64,000 nt of DNA from Bradyrhizobium jicamae (GCF_001440395.1 NZ_LLXZ01000141.1:3495-67494), one strand, 5' to 3'; shown: positions 42,515 to 52,324, counted from the stretch's first letter. The notes: generated from the letters alone by a model not told the origin. Numbers and translations are program-made.

Positions 42515-44314
42515 ATGGACTTTGCCAAGTTCCTTGGCATGCATAGTCCCAACAAAAACAATTTTCAGGCCGCAGCGACGCAGGCCGACAATGAAAGTTC
42601 ATTCGAATCCGAACTGAGCATCCTGAGGGATGTCTTCAGGCTGCTTCCGAACGGCGTGACGGTTCAGGACGAGAACGGCGAGTTCGTGCTGATGAACGAC
42701 GCCGCGGCGGCAACGCTGCAGAGGGCTGCCACCGCGCCGGAGGCCTCGCAACTGAACGATCGCCGCGAAACCTGCCTCGAATTGCTGCGTGCCGGCCGCG
42801 CGGCCGTGCTGGAAGAATCCGTTGCCGGTGGCCAGGCCAAACAGGTCTTGCTGACCTCGCACCGGCCGGTCCGGATCGCCGAGCGCAATTTGCTGATCTC
42901 GAGCTCCACCGACATCTCCGAACAGAAGGCGTTCGAGGAGCATCTGTTCCGCTCCGCCTATTACGACGAGTTGACCGGGTTGCCGACGCGGCGCGTGATC
43001 GAGCATCGCGTCAACAGCCTGTTGAAGTACGACAGCGGACAGGGCCGCTTCGCATTGGCCTTCCTCGACGTCGACAATTTCAAGCACATCAACGATTACT
43101 ACGGGCATTCGGTCGGCGACGCGCTGCTGGCGGAGATGGCCAAGCGGGTGGGTCTCGACCTGCGCGATTCCGACATCCTGTCGCGAATCAGCGGCGACGA
43201 GTTCGTGCTGCTGCTCAATCCGATCGAGAGCGAGGACGAGGTCGCCGAGTTCATTCGCTTCATCCTGCAGCGGCTGAAGGCGCCGTTCTTCATCGACCAG
43301 TCCGAAATCTTCGCCTCGACCTCGATCGGCGTCAGCCTCTATCCCGACCACGGACGCAGCTATGAGGAGTTGCGTCAGAACGCCGATATCGCGATGTACC
43401 GCGTCAAGAACGGCAGCAAGGGCGCCGCGGCGTTCTTCGATGCCAGCATGGAGCGCGAGGCGCTGGCGCGGATGAAGGTCGAGCAGGCGCTGCGAGTGGC
43501 GATCCTGGAGAAGCGCTTTTGCTGCGCGTTCCAGCCCAAGGTCGACATCCGGACCCAGGAGATCCAGGGCGTCGAGGCGCTGGTGCGCCTGCGCGACGAC
43601 GAGGGGGTGATTCAGGCTCCCAGCACGTTCATCAATCTTGCCACCGAACTCGGCCTGATCGACGAACTGACCCACCTGGTGCTGGCGGAGATCGTCAAGT
43701 CGATCGACCTGATCAACGAGACCTTCGGCTCCGACACCACGATCAGCATGAACGTCGCGGCCAAGCAGGCCGGTAACCCCGAATTCATGGGGCCGTTCGC
43801 CCAGGCGATCGAAGCCACCGGATTTCCCAAGCGCTTCATGATCGAGGTGACGGAAGACGCCTTCGTCACCAAGACGCATTTCCACGACGAAATCCTGCCG
43901 CTGTTCCGCAAGCTAGGCGTCAGGATCTCGATCGACGATTTCGGCATCGGCTATTCGTCGCTGTCGGCGCTGGCCGACATCACTGCCGATGAGATCAAGA
44001 TCGACCGCTCCTTCATCACCGACATCCATAAGCGGCCGCGCAGCCAGGGCATCCTGCGGGCGATCGAATCCTTGAGCGAAGCGCTCGGCATGACCGTGAT
44101 CGCCGAAGGGCTCGAAAGCTTCGAGGAATTGGCCTATCTGCAGGCCGCAACCAAGATCCGCTACGCGCAAGGCTACTACTTCTCGAAGCCGATCTTCCTG
44201 GAAGATCTCAAGTTGGCGACCCCGCGCGCCAGCGAGGCGCGCGCCGGTCTGGTCAGCCGCCCCGCCCCGGAAACCCGCGCTAGCTATGCCCGCACCGGCA
44301 CCTATCGCCGCTGA
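42515..44314 (+). CDS. PAS-GGDEF-EAL c-di-GMP turnover protein (SGDEF variant)
   Basis: A 599-residue cytosolic protein. Order: PAS-like region (about 35-140), GGDEF domain (about 145-310), EAL domain (about 325-570). The cyclase motif reads SGDEF (S226), a first-position change that often lowers activity, while the inhibitory I-site R217-xx-D220 is intact. The EAL domain has EALVRLR, NVAAKQ and DDFGIGYSSL, consistent with an active phosphodiesterase. It probably acts mainly as a c-di-GMP hydrolase or a GTP-sensing EAL protein. It has no TM helix. Confidence 0.92.
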   Translation: MDFAKFLGMHSPNKNNFQAAATQADNESSFESELSILRDVFRLLPNGVTVQDENGEFVLMNDAAAATLQRAATAPEASQLNDRRETCLELLRAGRAAVLEESVAGGQAKQVLLTSHRPVRIAERNLLISSSTDISEQKAFEEHLFRSAYYDELTGLPTRRVIEHRVNSLLKYDSGQGRFALAFLDVDNFKHINDYYGHSVGDALLAEMAKRVGLDLRDSDILSRISGDEFVLLLNPIESEDEVAEFIRFILQRLKAPFFIDQSEIFASTSIGVSLYPDHGRSYEELRQNADIAMYRVKNGSKGAAAFFDASMEREALARMKVEQALRVAILEKRFCCAFQPKVDIRTQEIQGVEALVRLRDDEGVIQAPSTFINLATELGLIDELTHLVLAEIVKSIDLINETFGSDTTISMNVAAKQAGNPEFMGPFAQAIEATGFPKRFMIEVTEDAFVTKTHFHDEILPLFRKLGVRISIDDFGIGYSSLSALADITADEIKIDRSFITDIHKRPRSQGILRAIESLSEALGMTVIAEGLESFEELAYLQAATKIRYAQGYYFSKPIFLEDLKLATPRASEARAGLVSRPAPETRASYARTGTYRR

Positions 44315-44510
44315 TCCGAACCCCTTCAAGCGCCGCCGTCACGACCGCGCTTGAAGAGAGATCCGGTATTTGGCCAATCGCGAGCGTCAGCGCGTGACCC
44401 ATCAAGGGCAATTCGCCGCTGCAAGAGCCGCATTAAGCCTTAAGTAACCGGATTTCCTAACGGCTTATGACATCCGCGCATCGTATGTACGTTCCCGGGG
44501 GACGGGAGAA

Positions 44511-47500
44511 ATGCGCGAGCTGTTGCACCACCTGCATGGCATGAAGGCCAGAACCGCGGCGACCGGGCGGCACCTTGCCGCGACCATCCGGGGCCCGGTG
44601 CTGTGGCTGACGCTTTGCGGCGGGATGCTGGTCGCGGCGATTTTCGTCGGCACCGTCATGATGGCCGGTGAATTCCGCGAGCGTGCGCTTGTCAACAGCG
44701 AACGCGAACTGGAGAACACCGTTCGCCTGCTCGCCCGCCATTTCGACCAGCAATTCGAGGATTCCGACACGCTGGCTGACGACGTGATCACCCGGCTGCA
44801 GATTTCCGGCATCGCCTCGGAGAAGGAATTCCGGCAACGCATCGCGAGCGCCGCAGCGCACGAGATCATGCGATCCAAGGCGGGCGTCCTGTCGTATCTC
44901 GGCGACATCTCGATCTTCGATTCCAATGGCGACATGATCAACTGGTCGCGGCCGCTGCCGGCACCGACGCTTAACATTTCCGAGCGCGGCTATTTCAAGA
45001 GCTTCAAATTCGATCCGCGATCGCCGTCCATTCTCACCGAGTCGGTTCGCAGCTATCTCACCGGCAACCTGAACTCGGTCATCGCGCATCGCCTGCGCGG
45101 CGAGGACGGCACTTTCCTTGGCGTGATGACGCGGCGAATCAACCCCGCGAATTACGAAAGATTCTTCGCTTCCGTCGCCCTCGGCACTGGCGCTGCCATC
45201 TCGATATTTCATGCCGACGGCACCCTGCTGGCGCGCTATCCGCGGGTCGACGAACAGATTGGACAGAATTTCGCGAAGGCGCCGCTGCTGCAGCTCGTCC
45301 GGGACAGGGGCGGCCAGCAAACGCTGCGTGTACAAAGTCCCATCGACCAGACGGACAGGCTGGGATCCGCGGCGCCGCTCTCGTACTACTCAGGCGTGGT
45401 GGTCGCGACCAACACGGTTTCCACGGCACTTGCCGACTGGCGCGAGCAGACCCGTTTTCTGGTCATCGCGGCCACGCTGTCGGCGGCGGTGATCGCCCTG
45501 ACCCTGTTCCTGATCATCCGGCAGATCTCCCGACAGAGCCGCGAGGCGCACGAGCGGCTGGAGGCGGAACGCGGCCGGCTCGACACCGCCCTGAACAACA
45601 TGATCCAGGGCCTCGTCACCTTCGACGCCTCGGCGCGCGTCGTCACTTTCAACCGTCGCTACATCGACATGTACAATTTGTCGACCGAGATCGTGAAGCC
45701 GGGCTGCCATTTCCGCGACCTGATGCGGCACCGCAAGGACAGCGGATCGTTCGCCGGCGACGTCGACGAATTCTGCTCGACCGTGATGCGCAACATCGCA
45801 CGCGGCCAGGTCGATCACAGCATCATGCAGGGCCCTGACGGGCGCTCGTTCATGGGGGTTAGCAAGCCCCTGGCGGGCGGCGGCTGGGTCGCCACCATGG
45901 AAGACATCACCGAGCGGCGCAATCTCGAACAGGAGCGCGACCGCAACTACGCGTTCCTGAGCCAGATCATCGACCACATCCCCTCGCAGATCACCGTGAA
46001 GGACGTGCATGACCGGCGCTATTTGCTGGTCAACCGCGTGGCGGAGGCGCAGTTCGGCGTTTCGCGCGACCTCATCATCGGCAAGACGGCCGAAGATCTC
46101 TTTCCACACGCCGCCGCCGAAATCATCGCATCCGACGAAGAGGAAACGCTGCAATCCCCCGACGGCCTCTTCAAGGACGAGCATGTCTGGGAAACGCAAG
46201 GGCTGGGCCCGCGCTACATCACGTCGAGACGGCTCGGAATCCGCAATTCCGCGGGTCAGGCGCGCTACATCATCAACGTCGTCGACGACGTCACCGAACG
46301 AAGGCTCGCCAACGAGAAGATCGCGCATCTGGCGCATTACGACGCGCTGACCGATCTTCCGAACCGGGTGCTGTTCCGAGAGCAGATCGAGCGCGAGCTG
46401 AGCAACGCCGCCGGCGGCAGACCATTCGCCCTGCTCTATATCGACATCGACGAATTCAAGGGCATCAACGACTCGCTCGGGCACCATGTCGGCGACGAGC
46501 TTTTGAAGGCGGTCGCGGCCTGCCTCAAGGATTGCATCAAGCCCGGCGATCTGATTGCCCGCCTGGGCGGCGACGAGTTTGCCGTCATCCAGACAGCGAT
46601 CCGCGGCCGCGCCGATGTCGAGGAATTCGTGGCGATCGTCTACGAGGCGATACGCCAGCCCTATCAATGCCTCGGCCATCAGCTTTCCACCGACGCCAGC
46701 ATCGGCATTGCGCTCGCGCCGGAAGACGGCACCGAACTGGACCAGTTGATCAAGCACGCCGACCTCGCGATGTACGCAGCCAAGGCCGAGGGGCGTCGCA
46801 TCCACCGCTTCTTCGAGCCCGCAATGGATGCCCGCGCCAAGGCGCGGCTCACCATGGAGCAGGATCTGCGGCAGGCACTGGCCGACGGCGGCTTCGAAAT
46901 CTATTACCAGCCGCTGCTCGATCTCGGGAGCAACGAGGTGACGGGCTGCGAGGCGCTGTTGCGCTGGCGCCATCCCGAGCGCGGCATGGTCTCGCCGGCG
47001 GAATTCATTCCGGTCGCCGAGGATACCGGGCTGATCAACGAGCTCGGCGACTGGGTGCTGCAGACCGCCTGTACCGAGGCTGCCGGCTGGCCGTCCCGGG
47101 TCAGGATCGCCGTCAACGTGTCGCCGATCCAGTTGAAGTCGCCGACGCTGGCACTGCGGATCACCGGCGCGCTGGCCGCCTCCGGCCTGGCGCCTGACCG
47201 GCTCGAGATCGAAATCACCGAGGCGGTGCTGATCCATGACGACGAGACCGCGCTCGCCATCCTGCATCAGCTTCGCGCCATCGGCGTCCGCATCGCGCTC
47301 GACGATTTCGGCACCGGCTTCTCTTCGCTCAGCTACCTGAAGCGGTTCCCGTTCGACAAGATCAAGATCGATCGCTGCTTCGTCAGCGATATCGAGGTCG
47401 ACGGTTCGGCAGCAATCGTGCAGGCAGTGGTGAATATTGCAGCTGCCCGCAACATGACCACGACGGCAGAAGGCGTCGAGACCGAGCAGCAGCGCGAGAT

Positions 47501-47618
47501 ACTGCGCCAGCTCGGCTGCACCCAGATGCAGGGTTACCTGTTCAGCGCACCCAAGCCCGCGGCCGAAGCGAGGCGATTGCTCGGCGCGCGATTGGAAGCC
47601 TCAACGGCCGTCGCCTGA
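44511..47618 (+). CDS. Membrane Cache-PAS-PAS-GGDEF-EAL c-di-GMP protein
   Basis: A 1035-residue inner-membrane protein. TM1 (about 29-54) and TM2 (about 313-337) flank a periplasmic Cache sensor; then two PAS domains (about 355-470 and 480-600), GGDEF and EAL. The cyclase motif is intact (G686 in LGGDEF), but the I-site position reads KPGD, lacking the Arg, so product inhibition may be lost. EAL reads GCEALLRWRHPERG with DDFGTGFSSLSYL. Its 3' end overlaps the convergent patatin gene by 85 bp. It probably converts a small-molecule signal into c-di-GMP. Confidence 0.93.
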   Translation: MRELLHHLHGMKARTAATGRHLAATIRGPVLWLTLCGGMLVAAIFVGTVMMAGEFRERALVNSERELENTVRLLARHFDQQFEDSDTLADDVITRLQISGIASEKEFRQRIASAAAHEIMRSKAGVLSYLGDISIFDSNGDMINWSRPLPAPTLNISERGYFKSFKFDPRSPSILTESVRSYLTGNLNSVIAHRLRGEDGTFLGVMTRRINPANYERFFASVALGTGAAISIFHADGTLLARYPRVDEQIGQNFAKAPLLQLVRDRGGQQTLRVQSPIDQTDRLGSAAPLSYYSGVVVATNTVSTALADWREQTRFLVIAATLSAAVIALTLFLIIRQISRQSREAHERLEAERGRLDTALNNMIQGLVTFDASARVVTFNRRYIDMYNLSTEIVKPGCHFRDLMRHRKDSGSFAGDVDEFCSTVMRNIARGQVDHSIMQGPDGRSFMGVSKPLAGGGWVATMEDITERRNLEQERDRNYAFLSQIIDHIPSQITVKDVHDRRYLLVNRVAEAQFGVSRDLIIGKTAEDLFPHAAAEIIASDEEETLQSPDGLFKDEHVWETQGLGPRYITSRRLGIRNSAGQARYIINVVDDVTERRLANEKIAHLAHYDALTDLPNRVLFREQIERELSNAAGGRPFALLYIDIDEFKGINDSLGHHVGDELLKAVAACLKDCIKPGDLIARLGGDEFAVIQTAIRGRADVEEFVAIVYEAIRQPYQCLGHQLSTDASIGIALAPEDGTELDQLIKHADLAMYAAKAEGRRIHRFFEPAMDARAKARLTMEQDLRQALADGGFEIYYQPLLDLGSNEVTGCEALLRWRHPERGMVSPAEFIPVAEDTGLINELGDWVLQTACTEAAGWPSRVRIAVNVSPIQLKSPTLALRITGALAASGLAPDRLEIEITEAVLIHDDETALAILHQLRAIGVRIALDDFGTGFSSLSYLKRFPFDKIKIDRCFVSDIEVDGSAAIVQAVVNIAAARNMTTTAEGVETEQQREILRQLGCTQMQGYLFSAPKPAAEARRLLGARLEASTAVA

Positions 47619-49468
47619 CGCCGTTCCAGCGCGCCGGTATCGAGTATCGCCGCGATCGCCGAACTGCCTCCCGCCTCCAGAGCCGCAATGGCCTCCCTGG
47701 CCCAGAGGTAGGACGATTCGAAGATTTCCGTGTGGCGATCGAAATCCGTGACATCGATCCCCTCCGGACACGGCGGCCGCATCACCGTATCGAACGGCCC
47801 GACTGGCAGCGTATCGTAGCGCTGATGCGCAACGAGGCTCCGCCACAGCACGTTCACCGCGCTCGGGGCCGTGGGCAGGAGCTTCTTGCGGAACGGCGTC
47901 AGCATGGCGGCGATCAGCTCCAGCCGCCCCGGCAGCGATGCATAGTCGACGTCGAACATTTCCGCCGCCGGCTCGCCGAAATGCACGACCAGATTGGGAC
48001 CGCTCTTGAGCTGATGCATCGAGGCCAAGGGTACGTTGTCGATCAGGCATCCATCGACCAGCATCGCCCCCTCCGCCGTATAGAACGGCGGCAGCAGTCC
48101 GGGGATCGCACTCGATGCCCGCACCGCCTGCCAGACCGGCCCCGAGCGGATCAGTTCGAGATTGTGCGTTGAAAGATTGGTGGCGACGGCAGCGAACGGC
48201 CGCCAGCAATCCTCGATCCGGCAGTCGGGACCGTACTGATGGGCCAGTGCCCGATCGAAGGCCTTGTGATCCAGCAGCGCGTAGCGCGGCCAGGTCGGCC
48301 GCCGGAAACTTCTGCTTTTGACGAAAATCTCGTGCGTTCCGCGCTCGAGATGCTCGGCTTCGAGATTTTTGGCAAATCCCGCCACCATGGCGGAGCCGAC
48401 GCTGGTGCCGACAAAGATGTCGAACATCACGCCGCGTTCGCGAAACGCCTTGTAGATCCCGACATGCGCCGTGCCAAAACTGCCGCCGCCGGCGGCGACG
48501 AAACCGATCGCGCGCCCGCACAGAAAGCGAACCAGGCTGTCGATATCGACCTGATCTTCGAGGGCGACGTGGTGATGCATGAAGGACGGCAGCCGGGAAA
48601 GCCAGGCCGCGGTGCGGGAGACCTCGCCACTTCGCCGGTCATGAACGCGCACGAGGCGCCGCGCGGAGATGGAATGAACCTCGCAGGCAAAGGCCTCGAT
48701 GTCAGTCAGTGCGGCTGCCGGCGCATCGCCGCGGCAGGCTAACACGACCATGTCGGCCTGCCGGATCGCCTTGCGCGCCCATGGCGATGCCTCGTGGCCG
48801 CCGAGATAGACCACCAGCGGCGCGGTGTGTTCAAGCTTGTTGAGCCACTCGGTCACTTCATGCGCATCGAGCGCGCGTCCCGGGAACATCGCCTGCAGAC
48901 GGTCGGCATCGACAATTTCGGCATCGATCGTGGCGAGCCCCTCGCGCATCCGGCGCTCGAAAGCGCCCGGCAGCGGCTCCAATCCACCGCCAATCAGCGC
49001 CACCGTTCGCGCCTTCGGCGAGGTACGGAATGGCGCGATGCGCGCGGTCTCCCTGGCGAACCGCCGCGCCAGCGCCGCGAGCAGCGCCTCGACGATGGCG
49101 GGGGCTTCCTCGACGAGCTTCTGATAGGCCGGCCGCGTCAGCGCCAGCACGCTGGTGTCGCGGATCGCGATCACATCCGCGGTGCGCGGGACGTCGGCGA
49201 AGAAGCCGATCTCGCCGACCAGTTCGCCGGCCCGAAGTTCCGCGATCGGGTCGAGATAGCCGGTCTTGCGCACCGCGAGCGCGCCGTGCAGCACCAGGAA
49301 AAGCGAATCCGACGGCCCGCCTTGCGCGACCAGCATCTGTCCCCGCACCAGATCCTGGCGGACCATGGCGCCGAGAGCCTTCAGCCGCTGTTCGGCACTG
49401 AGCGTTCGAAACAGCGCGAACTCCTCCAGCGCGGAGCTCCACGCAAGTACCGAACTCGATCCACTCAT
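47534..49468 (-). CDS. Cyclic-nucleotide-binding patatin-like phospholipase (NTE-like)
   Basis: A 644-residue protein. The N-terminal cNMP-binding domain lies at about 15-130 (GELVGEIGFFADVPRTADVIA), then an alpha/beta middle region, then patatin at about 330-500 with oxyanion GGGSFG, nucleophile S356 in GTSVGS and D472 in VDGCL. This order resembles eukaryotic neuropathy target esterase and bacterial RssA-type proteins. It probably hydrolyses phospholipids or lysophospholipids under cyclic nucleotide control. The last 28 residues are encoded antisense to the GGDEF-EAL gene end. Confidence 0.92.
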   Translation of the reverse strand: MSGSSSVLAWSSALEEFALFRTLSAEQRLKALGAMVRQDLVRGQMLVAQGGPSDSLFLVLHGALAVRKTGYLDPIAELRAGELVGEIGFFADVPRTADVIAIRDTSVLALTRPAYQKLVEEAPAIVEALLAALARRFARETARIAPFRTSPKARTVALIGGGLEPLPGAFERRMREGLATIDAEIVDADRLQAMFPGRALDAHEVTEWLNKLEHTAPLVVYLGGHEASPWARKAIRQADMVVLACRGDAPAAALTDIEAFACEVHSISARRLVRVHDRRSGEVSRTAAWLSRLPSFMHHHVALEDQVDIDSLVRFLCGRAIGFVAAGGGSFGTAHVGIYKAFRERGVMFDIFVGTSVGSAMVAGFAKNLEAEHLERGTHEIFVKSRSFRRPTWPRYALLDHKAFDRALAHQYGPDCRIEDCWRPFAAVATNLSTHNLELIRSGPVWQAVRASSAIPGLLPPFYTAEGAMLVDGCLIDNVPLASMHQLKSGPNLVVHFGEPAAEMFDVDYASLPGRLELIAAMLTPFRKKLLPTAPSAVNVLWRSLVAHQRYDTLPVGPFDTVMRPPCPEGIDVTDFDRHTEIFESSYLWAREAIAALEAGGSSAIAAILDTGALERRQATAVEASNRAPSNRLASAAGLGALNR

Positions 49469-49621
49469 TTGGCGGTACCCGGTTGAAACGCCCCGACTTT
49501 AGCGCCGGGCACAAACCACCGCGAGTGATATAAAGGCTTGCAAGCTGGCGCGCCGCCGCGGCAGTCCCGCGTCAGGCGGCCTTACGAATGCACTGCAGCA
49601 TGACCGCCGCGACCCCTGACT

Positions 49622-50701
49622 CTACGCCGCCCACCGGCCGCGATTGTTCTCGGCGACAATGGGACGGATCAGCCGGCCAAAGCGCTCGGCCTCCTCGTCA
49701 TGCAGATATCCGGACAGGCAGAACGAGTGGCAGCCGACATCGATGAATTGCTGCAGCGTCTCGGCGCACTGGACGGGATTGCCGACGACGGCGATGCCGG
49801 CGCCGGGACGGACTTTTGTGATGCCGGTCCACAGATGCGGCAGCAGGAGATCGCCGTGCTCGCGGGCGAGCTGCTGCACGCGCAGGTTCGCTTCCGATTT
49901 GTTGTAAAGCGTCTTCATTTCCTGCTTCTGCCGTTCGGTGGCGTGCCGCACCAGCTGGTCGGCAGCCTCCCAGGCATCGGCCTCGTTCTCACGGCAGATC
50001 ACCTGCAGCCGCATGCCGAAGCCGATATCGTCTTCGCGGCCATGCGCGCGCGCCATTTCCCTGATCTCCGCGATGTTCGAGGCGATCTTTTCCGGCAGGT
50101 CGCCCCAGAACAGATGGACGTCGGAATGTCTGGCCGACAGTTCCCAAGCCTGGCGCGAGCCGCCGCCAAGATAGAATTTCGGAAACGGCTGCTGGTGCGG
50201 TCGCGGCCGGATATGGGCGCCGGATAATTTGTGAAACTTCCCCTCGAAGTTTACCGGCCCGCGCGTGGTCCACAGCGCCTTGAGGATCGAGACTTCCTCC
50301 TCCATCAACTCATAGCGCGCTTCCTTCGGGTAGCGCACGCCCTCTCCTTCGACCTCGCTCTCGTTCTGACCGGCGATCAGGTTGATGCAGATGCGCCCGC
50401 CCGACATCTGATCGAAGGTCGAGATCATCTTGGCCAGCAGCACGGGATTGATGTAGCCCGGCCGCGCCGCGATCAGCGGCTTGATCGACGACGAGCGCGC
50501 CGCCATGAACGCGCCTGTGATCCATGCCTCCCAGCACACCGAGCCGACCGGGATCAGGAGATATTCGAAGCCGGCCTTCTCCGCCGCCTGCACCACGCGG
50601 TCGCATAGTTCGGGCGAGCCCGGAATCTGCGCGTCCATCAGGCCATAGGCGGTGGTGTCGCCATGCGTGGGCAGGTACCAGCCGAATTCGAGCGGACGCA
50701 T
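49622..50701 (-). CDS. SsuD-like LLM flavin monooxygenase 2
   Basis: A 359-residue FMNH2-dependent enzyme close to the alkanesulfonate monooxygenase (SsuD) group: GWYLPTHGDTTAYG, GFEYLLIPVGS, ARPGYINPVLLAKMISTFDQMSGGRICINLIAGQ and FYLGGGSRQAWELS. It may release sulfite from sulfonates imported by the SsuABC-like system at 0.5-3.4 kb, though the two are 46 kb apart. Related enzymes use dimethylsulfone or pyrimidines, so the substrate is inference. It is monocistronic. Confidence 0.88.
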   Translation of the reverse strand: MRPLEFGWYLPTHGDTTAYGLMDAQIPGSPELCDRVVQAAEKAGFEYLLIPVGSVCWEAWITGAFMAARSSSIKPLIAARPGYINPVLLAKMISTFDQMSGGRICINLIAGQNESEVEGEGVRYPKEARYELMEEEVSILKALWTTRGPVNFEGKFHKLSGAHIRPRPHQQPFPKFYLGGGSRQAWELSARHSDVHLFWGDLPEKIASNIAEIREMARAHGREDDIGFGMRLQVICRENEADAWEAADQLVRHATERQKQEMKTLYNKSEANLRVQQLAREHGDLLLPHLWTGITKVRPGAGIAVVGNPVQCAETLQQFIDVGCHSFCLSGYLHDEEAERFGRLIRPIVAENNRGRWAA

Positions 50702-50840
50702 GAACGTTTCTCCCTGTCGATCCTTGTTGCTCGGTCGTTAGGCAGATGAGTTTAGCGGCTGATGAGGCTGGGGCAATCGGGTTCCCTTGCGGGGCGGTTT
50801 TCGATTCCAATCGCGTTCACGGCAAGATAAGTTCTCAGCC

Positions 50841-51248
50841 ATGTCTCCAGTCTCGTTGCTTCTCAACATCATCTGGATCGTTCTCGGCGGCGCATGGATG
50901 GCGTTTGGCTGGCTGGTTGCCGCTATCATCATGGCGATCACGATCATCGGGATTCCCTGGGCGCGGGCCGCGTTCAACATCGCGGCCTACACGCTGTTCC
51001 CGTTCGGTTTCACCGCGGTCTCGCGCGACGCCTATACCGGGCAGGAGGATATCGGCACCGGGCCGCTCGGGGTGATCGGCAACATCATCTGGCTGGTGCT
51101 GGCGGGATGGTGGCTCGCGCTCGGGCATGTGATCACGGCGGTGCTGCTGGCCGTGACCATCATCGGCATTCCCTTTGCCTGGGCACACCTGAAGCTTGCC
51201 GGAATCGCGCTGTGGCCAATCGGCAAGATCATCGTTCCCACGAACTAG
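50841..51248 (+). CDS. YccF domain membrane protein
   Basis: A 135-residue inner-membrane protein containing two similar halves, each with a NIIWxVLxG helix followed by ITIIGIPWA or VTIIGIPFAWAH. This duplicated IIGIPxA motif defines the YccF/DUF307 family. The ATG at 50841 begins at the family N-terminus (MSPVSLLLN); the extension to 50787 is unlikely. The function of the family is unknown. Confidence 0.9.
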   Translation: MSPVSLLLNIIWIVLGGAWMAFGWLVAAIIMAITIIGIPWARAAFNIAAYTLFPFGFTAVSRDAYTGQEDIGTGPLGVIGNIIWLVLAGWWLALGHVITAVLLAVTIIGIPFAWAHLKLAGIALWPIGKIIVPTN

Positions 51249-51261
51249 CCTATGTCTATCC

Positions 51262-51732
51262 CTAGGCCGCCGTTTCCGCCGGCTTCAGCCGCTCGAACTC
51301 GGCGTCGCTGATCTCGGTCTGGGCCACCAGCACGCTGCAGCGCAGGCGCTTGACCAGATAGCTGCCGATCGAGCCGAACCAGCGCGCCAGCGCGCCCTGC
51401 GGGCGGTGGCCGACGACGACGAGATGCGCGCCGATTTCCTCGGCCACCTCGGCGATTTTCTGCCCGGCATCGCCGACCTCGAGCCGCGCGGTCGGGTTAA
51501 ATCCCAACGCCTTCAGCCGCTCGGTGCCCTCGTTCAGGATGGCCTTGTAATCCTCGGTCTGCAGTTCGATCGGGATCGTGAGCCCGGCCTCGGGCGTCAT
51601 GATCGAGGAAACCTCGACGACGGCGAGCAAAAAGACCTCGGAACGGCAGAGTTGTGCGAGCTTTGCGCCCTCCCGCAACGCACGCCGCCCCTCGACCGAA
51701 CCGTCATAGGCGAGAAGAACCTTCTTATACAT
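51262..51732 (-). CDS. Universal stress protein (UspA family)
   Basis: A 156-residue cytosolic protein. It has the N-terminal strand KKVLLAYDGSVEGRRAL and the C-terminal nucleotide-binding motif VVVGHRPQGALARWFGSIGSYL (G-x2-G-x9-G-S type), so ATP binding is expected. The start at 51732 matches the family. It is convergent with yccF, stops 13 nt apart. The tRNA-Arg gene lies behind its start on the other strand. Confidence 0.92.
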   Translation of the reverse strand: MYKKVLLAYDGSVEGRRALREGAKLAQLCRSEVFLLAVVEVSSIMTPEAGLTIPIELQTEDYKAILNEGTERLKALGFNPTARLEVGDAGQKIAEVAEEIGAHLVVVGHRPQGALARWFGSIGSYLVKRLRCSVLVAQTEISDAEFERLKPAETAA

Positions 51733-51897
51733 CGGACGTCCCCATCCATGGTTCAACGCGCCAAGACTAGCACCAATTCATGGGAACGGATCGGAATTTT
51801 GCGTCGAGAACGTGGTTATCGGCCGCCACCTTCGTCTCACCAACCCCGGCATGGGGCGTTGCCCCTGCCCGGCCAATCGGCTAAAGGAAGCCCCAAC

Positions 51898-51974
51898 GCA
51901 CCCGTAGCTCAGCTGGATAGAGCGTTGCCCTCCGAAGGCAAAGGTCACACGTTCGAATCGTGTCGGGTGCGCCA
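51898..51974 (+). tRNA. tRNA-Arg (anticodon CCG)
   Basis: A 77-nt cloverleaf. The acceptor stem GCACCCG pairs with CGGGTGC, the anticodon stem TTGCC/GGCAA encloses loop CTCCGAA with anticodon CCG, the T-arm carries GTTCGAATC, and the encoded CCA end is present. It decodes CGG. The 3' end faces a short region of somewhat different composition (52.3-53.7 kb). Confidence 0.97.
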
Positions 51975-52324
51975 ACTTTGTTGCGGCGAGAGTCTCGTCA
52001 GCCGATGCGCCTTCAGGCAGGGTCACGCCGGGTCGCCGCGGCTCCGGCCTGAATAATCGAAAACAACCCCATGCAAAGTAGCCGGCAGCCACCGGAACCG
52101 GCACTTGAGCCGATGCTCGACACGTCGGGCAAATCAGCAGCACAGTCTCATCATCTCACAATCCAGCAGGCTGGCTGAGCCGACACCGAGCTCTCCAAAG
52201 TCCTTTTTATTGCTTGCTCGGTTCGAACCCGACGATCACTTGCCCGCGACAACATCCCAGCCGGCTATTTTCCGTCGCCGCGAGAGGCGTCCGGTCGCCC
52301 GGAGGCAGCTTTTGAGAAACATTC
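51975..52324. other. 350-bp gap downstream of tRNA-Arg
   Basis: No gene is supported. The segment at about 52215-52235 (CGGTTCGAACCCG) resembles a T-arm, but no acceptor, D or anticodon arms accompany it. No direct repeat of the tRNA 3' end was found, so an attachment-site copy is not demonstrated. The region just before the next gene is AT-richer and may be its promoter. Confidence 0.45.

Noticed and set aside
45390-47267. Long minus-strand open frame (625 codons) inside the Cache-GGDEF-EAL gene
   Set aside because: Antisense shadow in GC-rich coding DNA; low-complexity residues and no recognisable domain.
51778-52143. Minus-strand frame across tRNA-Arg, with a CPTC zinc-ribbon-like beginning
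   Set aside because: Its middle is the antisense of the tRNA, a well-known source of false proteins. The CPTC start lacks the second Cys pair of a zinc ribbon.
52210-52240. T-arm-like sequence suggesting a second tRNA or attachment-site copy after tRNA-Arg
   Set aside because: No other tRNA arms are present, and it does not match the 3' end of the local tRNA over a useful length.
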